NCBI GenBank assembly: GCA_033857955.1
Contig: JAWVCW010000028.1
Coordinates: forward strand, 1 to 64,000
DNA from: Gaiellasilicea sp033857955
GTDB lineage: Bacteria > Actinomycetota > Thermoleophilia > Gaiellales > Gaiellaceae
Length of the DNA: 64,000 bases
Direction of reading: 5' to 3'
A program made the position numbers and the translations under genes. Of the stretch, positions 1 through 6,590 are shown piece after piece. Below the pieces are notes generated by a model that was given only the letters and a program-made list of their open reading frames with translations, ran no database searches and had not been told where the DNA came from. Positions within the stretch are counted from its first letter, which is position 1; every line of letters begins with the position of its first letter.

Positions 1-1099
1 CACCGAGGTAGTCGTAGAGGGCGCGCACGCGGCCCCACGCATCGCCGGCGACGATCGCGTCGCCGACCTTGATCGTCCCGCGGTGGATCAGCATCGTCGC
101 GACCGGGCCGCGGCCGACGTCGAGACGGGACTCGATGATCGGGCCGGAGGCCTCGGTGTTCGGGTTGGCGGTCAGCTCGAGCTCTGCGTCGGCGACGAGC
201 AGCACCTTCTCGAGCAGGTCGTCCAGGTTGGTCTTCTGCTTGGCCGAGACGTTCGAGAACTGGACGGTGCCACCCCAGTCCTCGGGCTGGAGGCCCTCGG
301 CGGCGAGATCGGACTTGACGCGGTCCGGATTTGCGTCCGGCATGTCCATCTTGTTCACGGCGACCACGATCGGGACGCCGGCGGCGCGGGCGTGCGAGAT
401 CGACTCCCGCGTCTGCGGCATGACGCTGTCGTCGGCTGCGACGACGAGCACGGCGATGTCCGTCACCTTCGCCCCGCGGGCGCGCATCGCGGTGAACGCC
501 TCGTGGCCCGGCGTGTCGAGGAACGTGATCTTGCGGCCGTCGATCTCGGCCTGGTAGGCGCCGATGTGCTGCGTGATTCCGCCGGCCTCGGTCTCGACGA
601 CGGCCGACTCACGGATCGCGTCGAGCAGCGTCGTCTTGCCGTGGTCGACGTGGCCCATGATCGTCACGACCGGCGGGCGAGGCGCGAGATCCTCCTCGGC
701 GTCCTCGAACACCTCCGGCAACTCCTCCTCGTCGGCGGCGTGCTTGATCGTGATCTCGCGCCCGAGCTCCGTCCCGATCAGCTCGACCTCCTCGTCGGAG
801 AGGGACTGCGTGATCTGCACCATCTGGCCGAGTCCCATCATGATCTTGATCAGCTGCGCGGCGGGGACGCCGAGCGCCTGCGAGAGATCGCGGACGGATA
901 CTCCCGACGGGACGGTGGCGGGCCCGGTCGGCGGTGCGATCTCCTGCTTCTCGCGCTTCGGCATCGCGTCGGTGCGGCCGCGCGCGTGACGCGGGTTGGG
1001 GCGATTGGTCCCGCCCTCGATCACGACCCGGCGCTTGCGCCCGGGCGCTCCCTGGCGAGGCCGGATCGGACGGTTTGGCTTGTTCGGTTCGTCAGCCAT
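1..1099 (-). CDS. infB: Translation initiation factor IF-2, N-terminal part (runs off the window)
   Basis: IF-2 is the GTPase that brings initiator tRNA to the 30S subunit. The gene starts at ATG 1099 and its 3' end lies beyond base 1. After a short basic N-terminus there is an IF2_N-like stretch, then the G domain with the P-loop GHVDHGKT (about 610-660), the G3 motif DTPGHE and the G4 motif NKMD near the window edge. The N-terminal extension is short for an actinobacterial IF-2. Its ATG overlaps the ylxR stop (ATGA), so it is the last visible gene of rimP-nusA-ylxR-infB. Identity is certain from the G motifs and the context. Confidence 0.97.
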   Translation of the reverse strand, partial: MADEPNKPNRPIRPRQGAPGRKRRVVIEGGTNRPNPRHARGRTDAMPKREKQEIAPPTGPATVPSGVSVRDLSQALGVPAAQLIKIMMGLGQMVQITQSLSDEEVELIGTELGREITIKHAADEEELPEVFEDAEEDLAPRPPVVTIMGHVDHGKTTLLDAIRESAVVETEAGGITQHIGAYQAEIDGRKITFLDTPGHEAFTAMRARGAKVTDIAVLVVAADDSVMPQTRESISHARAAGVPIVVAVNKMDMPDANPDRVKSDLAAEGLQPEDWGGTVQFSNVSAKQKTNLDDLLEKVLLVADAELELTANPNTEASGPIIESRLDVGRGPVATMLIHRGTIKVGDAIVAGDAWGRVRALYDYLG

Positions 1100-1341
1100 C
1101 AGCGGTCAGTGTAGAGGCGCGAGAGCGCCGGATCGACGACGACGGTCCGCTTCAAGATGCGACTGAAGGCGCGGCGATCCGCCGCGCGCTCGAAGCAGGA
1201 GAGCCGCCGGCAGGTGTAGACGCCCCTGCCGGGCTCCGTTCGACCCTCGACGAGGGCTCCCGCACGTGCTGCGAAGCGGTGGAGCTCCGACTGCGGCGCC
1301 TTCCGGCCGCACCCGGCGCATGTTCGTTCCGGCAGGGTCAC
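1099..1341 (-). CDS. ylxR: YlxR family (DUF448) RNA-binding protein
   Basis: An 80-aa protein starting at GTG 1341, which overlaps the nusA stop as GTGA. It begins TLPERTCAGCGRK and ends in a basic helix region (RILKRTVVVD), the YlxR pattern of a CxxC-like N-terminus and conserved arginines. YlxR proteins are small RNA-binding or nucleoid-linked proteins encoded between nusA and infB in many bacteria, and the position here is the classical one. The open frame extends further upstream inside nusA, but that part is antisense-like and arginine-rich, so the GTG inside the nusA stop is the sensible start. Confidence 0.9.
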   Translation of the reverse strand: MTLPERTCAGCGRKAPQSELHRFAARAGALVEGRTEPGRGVYTCRRLSCFERAADRRAFSRILKRTVVVDPALSRLYTDR

Positions 1342-2801
1342 GCAGCGGTCTCGTCCTCCCCAGCCTCGACAGCAACAGGCTCGACGGCAACAGGCTCGTC
1401 CGCCACCGCGGACCGCGTTTCGATCTCCTCGGCGACCTCGACCTCGGCAACCTCGGCGACCGGCTCGAGCGACTCCGCCTCGGCGGGTGTCGCGAGCTCT
1501 TCGACCTCCGCGGCCGCGACTGTCTCCTCGGGCTCCTTGCCGACCATCTCCTGGTGGGCGGGGACGCCGCAGTAGCGCGTGCCCGGGAGCGCCGCGTTCG
1601 GGCAGCGCTTGCCGTTGGAGAGGATCGCGGCGCAGCGGCCGGAGTAGTCCCCTTCGCCGCCCTCGCCGTCGCCCGCGAACGCTGCCTCGGCCTCGGCCTG
1701 GGCGAACTCCTCGTCGGACTGGATGTCCACCTTCCACCCGGTCAGGCGGGCGGCCAGGCGGGCGTTCAGGCCGTCCTTGCCGATCGCGAGCGCCAGCTGG
1801 TCGTTCGGAACGACGACCGTGGCCTCTTTGGTCTCGTCGTCGATGTAGACCTCGCGCACCCGTGCCGGCGAGAGCGCCTTCGCGACGAATCGCGCCGGCT
1901 CGTTGTTCCACGGGATGATGTCGATCTTCTCGCCGCGGAGCTCGGAGACGACCATGCGCACGCGGGAGCCGCGCGGGCCGACGCAGGCGCCGACCGGGTC
2001 GACGCCCTGGGCGTGCGACTCGACGGCGATCTTGGCGCGGTAGCCGGGCTCGCGGGCGACGCCGCGGATCTCGACCAGGCCATCGGCGATCTCCGGCACC
2101 TCGAGCTCGAAGAGCGTCTTGATCAGCTCGGGATCGCGGCGCGACAGGATCACCTGCGGGCCCTTCGTCCCCGAGCGAACCTCGGTGATCACGGCCTTGA
2201 TCCGGGAGCCCTGCTCGTAGCGCTCGCCGTCGACCTGCTCGGAGCGCGGCAAGAGCGCCTCGACCTTGCCGAGGTCGACGAGCACGTTGTTGCGGTCGCC
2301 CGCCTGCTGGACGATGCCGGTGACGACCTCGCCCTGGCGGTCGATGTACTCCTCGTACATCATCGCGCGCTCGGCCTCGCGGATTCGCTGCTGGATCACC
2401 TGCTTGGCGGTCATCGCGGCGATACGGCCGAAGTCGTTCGGGGTGACGTCGGCGCGGACGATCAGATCCTCGGGCACCTGATCCCAGTCGAGCTCGAGCT
2501 CGTCCTGGTTGATCAGCGTGTGCTGCTTCTCGCCGGTCTCTTCCTCGAGCCGCTCCAGCTCCTCGATCTTGGCCTCCATGGCCTCGTCGAGCAGCCGTGC
2601 CTCGAGATCGCCTGGAATCTCGATCGAGAAGACGCGGAACTCGCCCTCGTCGTCCAGCTCGACGGCCGCGTGCCGGGACGCGCCCGGAGTCTTCTTGTAG
2701 GCGGCGAGGAGCGCGTCCTCGAGTGCACCGACGACGGTGTTCTCCTCGATGCCCTTCTCACGCTCGAGGCCGCGAATGTGCTCGATGATCTCCTGGGACA
2801 T
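1338..2801 (-). CDS. nusA: Transcription termination/antitermination factor NusA with Cys-rich C-terminal extension
   Basis: A 487-aa protein. The N-terminal domain (1 to about 130) binds RNA polymerase, the S1 domain lies at about 140-205 (GIVQQAGDRNNVLVDLG), and two KH domains occupy about 210-350 (VGPRGSRVRMVV, IGKDGLNARLAARLTGW). NusA modulates pausing, termination and antitermination. After the KH domains comes an unusual segment with the spacing C-x6-G-x2-C-x11-C-x4-H (GKRCPN, TRYCGVPAH), then an acidic Glu/Ala/Val-rich tail of about 80 residues. The Cys/His segment looks like a small zinc knuckle and is not part of standard NusA. The gene follows rimP by 3 nt and overlaps ylxR by 4 nt. 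Confidence 0.96.
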   Translation of the reverse strand: MSQEIIEHIRGLEREKGIEENTVVGALEDALLAAYKKTPGASRHAAVELDDEGEFRVFSIEIPGDLEARLLDEAMEAKIEELERLEEETGEKQHTLINQDELELDWDQVPEDLIVRADVTPNDFGRIAAMTAKQVIQQRIREAERAMMYEEYIDRQGEVVTGIVQQAGDRNNVLVDLGKVEALLPRSEQVDGERYEQGSRIKAVITEVRSGTKGPQVILSRRDPELIKTLFELEVPEIADGLVEIRGVAREPGYRAKIAVESHAQGVDPVGACVGPRGSRVRMVVSELRGEKIDIIPWNNEPARFVAKALSPARVREVYIDDETKEATVVVPNDQLALAIGKDGLNARLAARLTGWKVDIQSDEEFAQAEAEAAFAGDGEGGEGDYSGRCAAILSNGKRCPNAALPGTRYCGVPAHQEMVGKEPEETVAAAEVEELATPAEAESLEPVAEVAEVEVAEEIETRSAVADEPVAVEPVAVEAGEDETAA

Positions 2802-2804
2802 CCC

Positions 2805-3248
2805 CTACGCTCCCTTGTCAAAATCGGTGTAGACCAGGTTGCCCCGGACGATCGTCTCGTACGGGATCTCGACGTTGTTGTTGCCTGACTGGACGACGAC
2901 AGAGTTCTCGCCGGCGCTCACGATCTCGCCCTTGAGGCGCTTGCGCTCCGGCGTGCGAAGCGTGACCGTGCGGCCGACGGCGTTGCGAAAGTGCTCGGGC
3001 CTGCGCACCGGGCGCTCGATTCCGGGCGAGGAGACCTCGACGGCGTACTCGCCCAGGTAGCCGCGCAGCACGTCGGTGACGCGCGCGCAGAGCGCATGGT
3101 CGACCCCTTCGGCGTGGTCGACGAAGACGGTGAAGCGGTCTGGAGCTGAGAGCTCGACGGCGAGCACCTCGACGCCCGGCAGGGCAGTCGCGACCTCCCG
3201 TCCGATCTGCGTCGTCAGCGTCCTCTCCTTCTCGTGCGTTGCGGTCAA
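2805..3248 (-). CDS. rimP: Ribosome maturation factor RimP
   Basis: A 147-aa protein needed for 30S subunit maturation. The RimP signature SSPGIERPVRRPEHF is present at about residues 73-87, followed by the C-terminal SH3-like domain (LKGEIVSAGENSVVV). The start is TTG 3248, chosen because AAGGAG sits 8 nt upstream and the protein then has the usual family length. It is the first gene of the rimP-nusA-ylxR-infB operon. Its leader carries an intrinsic-terminator-like hairpin. Confidence 0.93.
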   Translation of the reverse strand: MTATHEKERTLTTQIGREVATALPGVEVLAVELSAPDRFTVFVDHAEGVDHALCARVTDVLRGYLGEYAVEVSSPGIERPVRRPEHFRNAVGRTVTLRTPERKRLKGEIVSAGENSVVVQSGNNNVEIPYETIVRGNLVYTDFDKGA

Positions 3249-3266
3249 AAACGTGGCTCCTTCAAC

Positions 3267-3291
3267 AAAAATGGGCGCTGCGCGCCCATTT
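3267..3291 (-). terminator. Terminator-like hairpin in the rimP leader (possible attenuator)
   Basis: Read on the minus strand: stem AATGGGCGC / GCGCCCATT with loop GCA, followed at once by TTTGTTG. This is a standard intrinsic terminator shape. It points towards rimP and ends just before the AAGGAG of rimP. Since NusA strengthens intrinsic termination and is encoded two genes on, feedback attenuation is a reasonable inference; it could also simply end transcripts from dtd. Confidence 0.7.
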
Positions 3292-3318
3292 CGTCCAGCA
3301 GGTGAAAATGGTGTCTCA

Positions 3319-3324
3319 AGTGTA
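3319..3324 (-). promoter_or_regulatory. Possible -10 box for the rimP operon
   Basis: TACACT on the minus strand, preceded by TGC. It would give a leader of about 65 nt that contains the terminator-like hairpin. No good -35 is visible at 17 nt. The same hexamer stands before pyrR. Confidence 0.35.
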
Positions 3325-3328
3325 GCAA

Positions 3329-3352
3329 GCCATGGGCCGTTCGGCCCATGGC
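3329..3352. repeat. Perfect 10-bp inverted repeat between dtd and rimP
   Basis: GCCATGGGCC, 4-nt loop, GGCCCATGGC. It lies 15 nt past the dtd stop codon and could stop or protect the dtd transcript. There is no T-run on either side, so it is not a textbook intrinsic terminator. Confidence 0.6.
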
Positions 3353-3367
3353 CGGCCCGCCTCCGAC

Positions 3368-3802
3368 CTACCCGAGCGTGATCGTGACTGGACCGTCGTT
3401 CACGAGCTCGACCTCCATCCGCGCTCCGAAAACGCCGCTCTCGACCGTGACACCGAGCTCGCCCAGCGCAGCGCAGAACCGGTCGTAGAGCTCCTGCGCA
3501 TGCTCGGGCTCGGCCGCGCCCGCGAAGCTCGGTCGGTTTCCCTTACCTGTATCCGCGAGCAGTGTGAACTGGCTGACGACAAGCGCGGCGCCGCCCGTGT
3601 CGAGCAGCGAGCGATCGAAGCGGCCCTCGGCGTTCTCGAACACGCGCACCTTCGCGATCTTCGCCGCCAGGCGGTCGGCAGCGGCCTCGGCGTCGCCCGC
3701 CGCGACGCCGAGGAACACGAGGAGGCCTCCGCTGATCTCGCCCGCCACCCGGCCGTCGACGCGCACCGCAGCGCGCGAAACCCGCTGTAAAACAGCTCTC
3801 AT
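3368..3802 (-). CDS. dtd: D-aminoacyl-tRNA deacylase
   Basis: A 144-aa DTD-family enzyme that removes D-amino acids (and glycine) mischarged on tRNA. The two diagnostic motifs are present: SQFTL (about 82-86) and the Gly-cisPro loop in NDGPVT (about 134-139). The length is typical. It is divergent from pilB, with start codons 24 nt apart. On the minus strand TGTAAT ends 9 nt before the ATG, which suggests a leaderless or nearly leaderless transcript. Confidence 0.95.
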   Translation of the reverse strand: MRAVLQRVSRAAVRVDGRVAGEISGGLLVFLGVAAGDAEAAADRLAAKIAKVRVFENAEGRFDRSLLDTGGAALVVSQFTLLADTGKGNRPSFAGAAEPEHAQELYDRFCAALGELGVTVESGVFGARMEVELVNDGPVTITLG

Positions 3803-3811
3803 CTACTTGCG

Positions 3812-3818
3812 ATTACAT
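3812..3818. promoter_or_regulatory. Shared -10 region between dtd and pilB
   Basis: On the minus strand TGTAAT (5 of 6 to TATAAT) ends 9 nt before the dtd ATG. On the plus strand the overlapping TTACAT ends 8 nt before the pilB GTG. Both spacings fit leaderless starts. The plus-strand match is weak. Confidence 0.45.
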
Positions 3819-3826
3819 CTCATCTC

Positions 3827-5542
3827 GTGGCGCGCGCGGCCGATTACCGGCGCGAGATGGAAGCCGCAGCACATCCCTGGCCCGCACTAGGAGCGCTCCT
3901 GCTGCGCGACGGCTCGCTCTCGGTCGAGCAGCTCGAGCAGGCTCTCAGCGACAAGGACAGCTCCGGCAAGCGGCTCGGCGAGATCCTCGTCGACCGCGGC
4001 TATGTCACCCCGACGCAGGTGTCGCGGGTGCTCGCCGAGCAGCACGAGCTTCCGTTCGTCGACCTCGTCCGCGAGCCGATCGACATGGGTGCGGCCGGCC
4101 TGCTCAGCGAAACGCTGGCGCGCCGCTACGGCGCGATCCCGGTCCGATTTCTCGCGGACGGGGCCGTGCTCGTCGCGGTCAGCGACCCGACCGACGTTGT
4201 CGCAGCCGACGACCTGCGGATCGCGCTCGGCGCAGCCGTCCGCGTCGGCGTCGCCTCCGCCGAGGCGATCTCCACGGCGATCACGCGGATGTACGCCGGC
4301 GAGCTCGACTTCGACGAGCAGGACGACGAGGAAGAAGAGGTCGGCGGCATGGTCGTCGACCTGCGTGAGGCTGCGTCAGCCGCGCCCGCGATCAAGCAGG
4401 TGAACGCCGTCCTCAGCCGTGCGATCGAGCTCGGCGCCTCAGACGTGCACTTCACACCCCAGCGCAAGCGCCTGCTCGTGCGCGCCCGCGTCGACGGTGT
4501 CATGCGCGAGCTCGCGACGATTCCGAAGAATCTCCAGCCCGCGGTCACGAGCCGCCTGAAGGTGATGGCGGAGCTCGACATCGCCGAGAGGCGCGCCCCG
4601 CAGGACGGGCGTCTCGCACTCCGCACCAATGACCGCTCGGTCGACCTGCGTGTTGCCGTCTTGCCGACCACCCACGGCGAGAAGGTGACGCTGCGGATCA
4701 TGGGCTCCGGCGAGGCCGCCGTCTCGCTCGAGGAGCTTGGGATGAGCGACTCCGCCGCTGCGACCCTCGGCGCCGCCGTCGCCCAGCCGTTCGGCGCCGT
4801 CATCGTCGTCGGCCCGACGGGTAGCGGCAAGTCCACCACCCTGCATGCAGCGCTCAGCGCACTCGACAGCGACGAGCGCCAGATCACGACGATCGAGGAC
4901 CCGGTCGAGTACCAGGTGCCGAATGCCGACCAGATCGAGGTCAACCCTCGCGCCGGCCTGACCTTCGCCGCCGGCCTGCGGACGATCCTCCGCTCCGACC
5001 CCGACGTGATCCTCATCGGCGAGATCCGCGACGACGAGACGGCCGAGATCGCCTTCCAGGCCGCCATGACCGGCCACATGGTGCTGAGCTCCCTGCACGC
5101 CCAGAACGCCGCCAGCGCCATCGCGCGGCTGAAGGACATGGACGTCGACCCCGGGCTCATCGCAACCGCGCTCAACTGCATCGTCGCGCAGCGGCTCGCA
5201 CGGAAGCTGTGCGACAGCTGCCGAGAGTCGTACGTGCCCGACGAGAGCGAGCTCGCAGCCGTCGGCCTGCCCACGTTCGAGTACGGTCGCGCCCACCTCT
5301 TCCGGGCGGCCGGCTGCGAGTCGTGCTCGTTCACCGGCTACACGGGCCGCGTCGGCCTCTTCGAGGTGATGCCGATCCGCGGCGACCTCCGAGGCCTGAT
5401 CGAGCGCTCCACCGAGGAGATCTTTGCCGCGGCGGTCGAAGGCGGGATGACGACGATGCGCGAGGACGGAATTCGCCTCGCACTCGCGGGCGTCACGTCG
5501 CTCGCCGAAGTTCGCCGGGTGACCGGCGAGCGCATGACCTAG
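3827..5542 (+). CDS. GspE/PilB-type secretion or type IV pilus assembly ATPase
   Basis: A 571-aa hexameric motor ATPase. It has an N-terminal MshEN-like domain (about 20-160), a linker with an acidic run (DEQDDEEEEV, about 165-175), and a T2SSE ATPase domain (about 195-550). The ATPase has Walker A GPTGSGKST, Walker B ILIGEIRD, the His box SSLHAQ and a four-Cys zinc site (CDSC ... CESC near the C-terminus). These all match PilB/GspE rather than the retraction ATPase PilT, which lacks the MshEN domain and zinc site. No pilC, pilT, pilin or pilM-Q gene is nearby, so its partners must be elsewhere. The start is GTG 3827; ATG 3857 is an alternative. Confidence 0.9.
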   Translation: MARAADYRREMEAAAHPWPALGALLLRDGSLSVEQLEQALSDKDSSGKRLGEILVDRGYVTPTQVSRVLAEQHELPFVDLVREPIDMGAAGLLSETLARRYGAIPVRFLADGAVLVAVSDPTDVVAADDLRIALGAAVRVGVASAEAISTAITRMYAGELDFDEQDDEEEEVGGMVVDLREAASAAPAIKQVNAVLSRAIELGASDVHFTPQRKRLLVRARVDGVMRELATIPKNLQPAVTSRLKVMAELDIAERRAPQDGRLALRTNDRSVDLRVAVLPTTHGEKVTLRIMGSGEAAVSLEELGMSDSAAATLGAAVAQPFGAVIVVGPTGSGKSTTLHAALSALDSDERQITTIEDPVEYQVPNADQIEVNPRAGLTFAAGLRTILRSDPDVILIGEIRDDETAEIAFQAAMTGHMVLSSLHAQNAASAIARLKDMDVDPGLIATALNCIVAQRLARKLCDSCRESYVPDESELAAVGLPTFEYGRAHLFRAAGCESCSFTGYTGRVGLFEVMPIRGDLRGLIERSTEEIFAAAVEGGMTTMREDGIRLALAGVTSLAEVRRVTGERMT

Positions 5543-5922
5543 TCGTTCGGTTCGTCGCCCGGCTTGTCGCTGCGGTCGAGCTCCATGATCCGCTCGGCGT
5601 AGTGCTCACTGTTCGGCGAGAGTGAGCTCGCCAGCTTGTAGTGCCCGTTCGCCTCGGCGTCGCGCCCCTGCTTCTCCAGCGCGCGGCCGAGCGCGTAGTG
5701 CGCGTAGTCGTCGGTCGGCGCGAGCTCGAGGACGGCCCGGAACTCCGCCTCCGCCTCCTTCCAGCGCTGGATCCGGAAGTACGCGATCCCGAGCGCCTCG
5801 CGGATCGACGCCTTGTCTGGTTCGAGCTTCTTCGCCTTTTCGAGCGCGACGGTGGCCTGCGCGGCCATCCCGTCCTTCAGGTGGGCCCGGCCCTGCTGGA
5901 AATGTTCGTACGCTTCGGTCAC
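5539..5922 (-). CDS. TPR-repeat protein
   Basis: A 127-aa protein of about three tetratricopeptide repeats (for example AHLKDGMAAQATVALEKAKK and EFRAVLELAPTDDYAHYALG), probably a protein-protein adaptor. It has no signal peptide or membrane segment. It starts at GTG 5922 inside the stop of the upstream nucleotidyltransferase gene (GTGA). Its TAG shares the palindrome CTAG with the stop of the convergent pilB. The specific partner is unknown. Confidence 0.85.
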   Translation of the reverse strand: MTEAYEHFQQGRAHLKDGMAAQATVALEKAKKLEPDKASIREALGIAYFRIQRWKEAEAEFRAVLELAPTDDYAHYALGRALEKQGRDAEANGHYKLASSLSPNSEHYAERIMELDRSDKPGDEPND

Positions 5923-6590
5923 AGGTTCCTCAGGTAGGGGAAGTTCTGCTCGAGCACGTCGACCGGCGCCGTCAGATCGCGAGTCGGGCCGATCTGGATC
6001 CCCGCCACACGCTCTCCCGCGTCGATCGCTTGCTGAAACGCTAGCGCGAGCTCGTAGGGAGGCTTGCCGGGACGCGCCTCGACGTGCGGGGCGAGCGCCG
6101 GGCCCACTGCCCAGAGCGGCGCGCCCGCGAGGCCCTCGCCGAGGACGCGCTCGACGAGCCCGTCGCTGAGCTGGATTGTTCCGGGCCGGTCCTCGACCGC
6201 GATCGCTCCCGCGGCCCCGGAGTCGGCGAAGGAGGCGGCGAAGCGGCCGACGTCGCCGCGCGTGAAACGCTTGTCGGCGCCGAGAACGAGGTACGGCGCC
6301 ACGGGCGCGGCGGCGAGCACGGCGTCGGCGGAGCCGTCGGGTGAGGCCTGCCTCGCGTAGCGCACAGCGAGCCCGAAGCCGCCGCCGTCGCCGACAAGGC
6401 GCTCGACCTGCTCCGCGAGATGACCTGTGACGATCGTTGCGCCGGCACAACCCGCCTCCGAGAGCTCACGCAGGAGCAGCGCGATCACGGGCTTGCCGTC
6501 GATCGGAAGCACCGGCTTGGCGTACCGCTCGGTCAGTGGTCGCAACCGCGTTCCGAGGCCGGCCGCGATTACCACGGCGTGTGGCGTCAC
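5919..6590 (-). CDS. Sugar-phosphate/nucleotidyl transferase family protein
   Basis: A 223-aa NTP_transferase-fold protein. The N-terminus has the nucleotide-binding loop AAGLGTRLRPLT and the lysine in AKPVLPIDGKP, as in GlmU/MobA/RfbA-like enzymes. A metal-binding-type acidic residue follows (VLGADKRF). It would join an NTP to a sugar phosphate, but the sugar cannot be named. It lacks a C-terminal left-handed helix domain and is short for the family. It starts at GTG 6590 within the stop of the transglutaminase gene (GTGA). Confidence 0.8.
   Translation of the reverse strand: MTPHAVVIAAGLGTRLRPLTERYAKPVLPIDGKPVIALLLRELSEAGCAGATIVTGHLAEQVERLVGDGGGFGLAVRYARQASPDGSADAVLAAAPVAPYLVLGADKRFTRGDVGRFAASFADSGAAGAIAVEDRPGTIQLSDGLVERVLGEGLAGAPLWAVGPALAPHVEARPGKPPYELALAFQQAIDAGERVAGIQIGPTRDLTAPVDVLEQNFPYLRNL

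Noticed and set aside
1266..2888. 540-codon open frame antisense to nusA
   Set aside because: The same shadow effect; nusA on the other strand has all expected domains.
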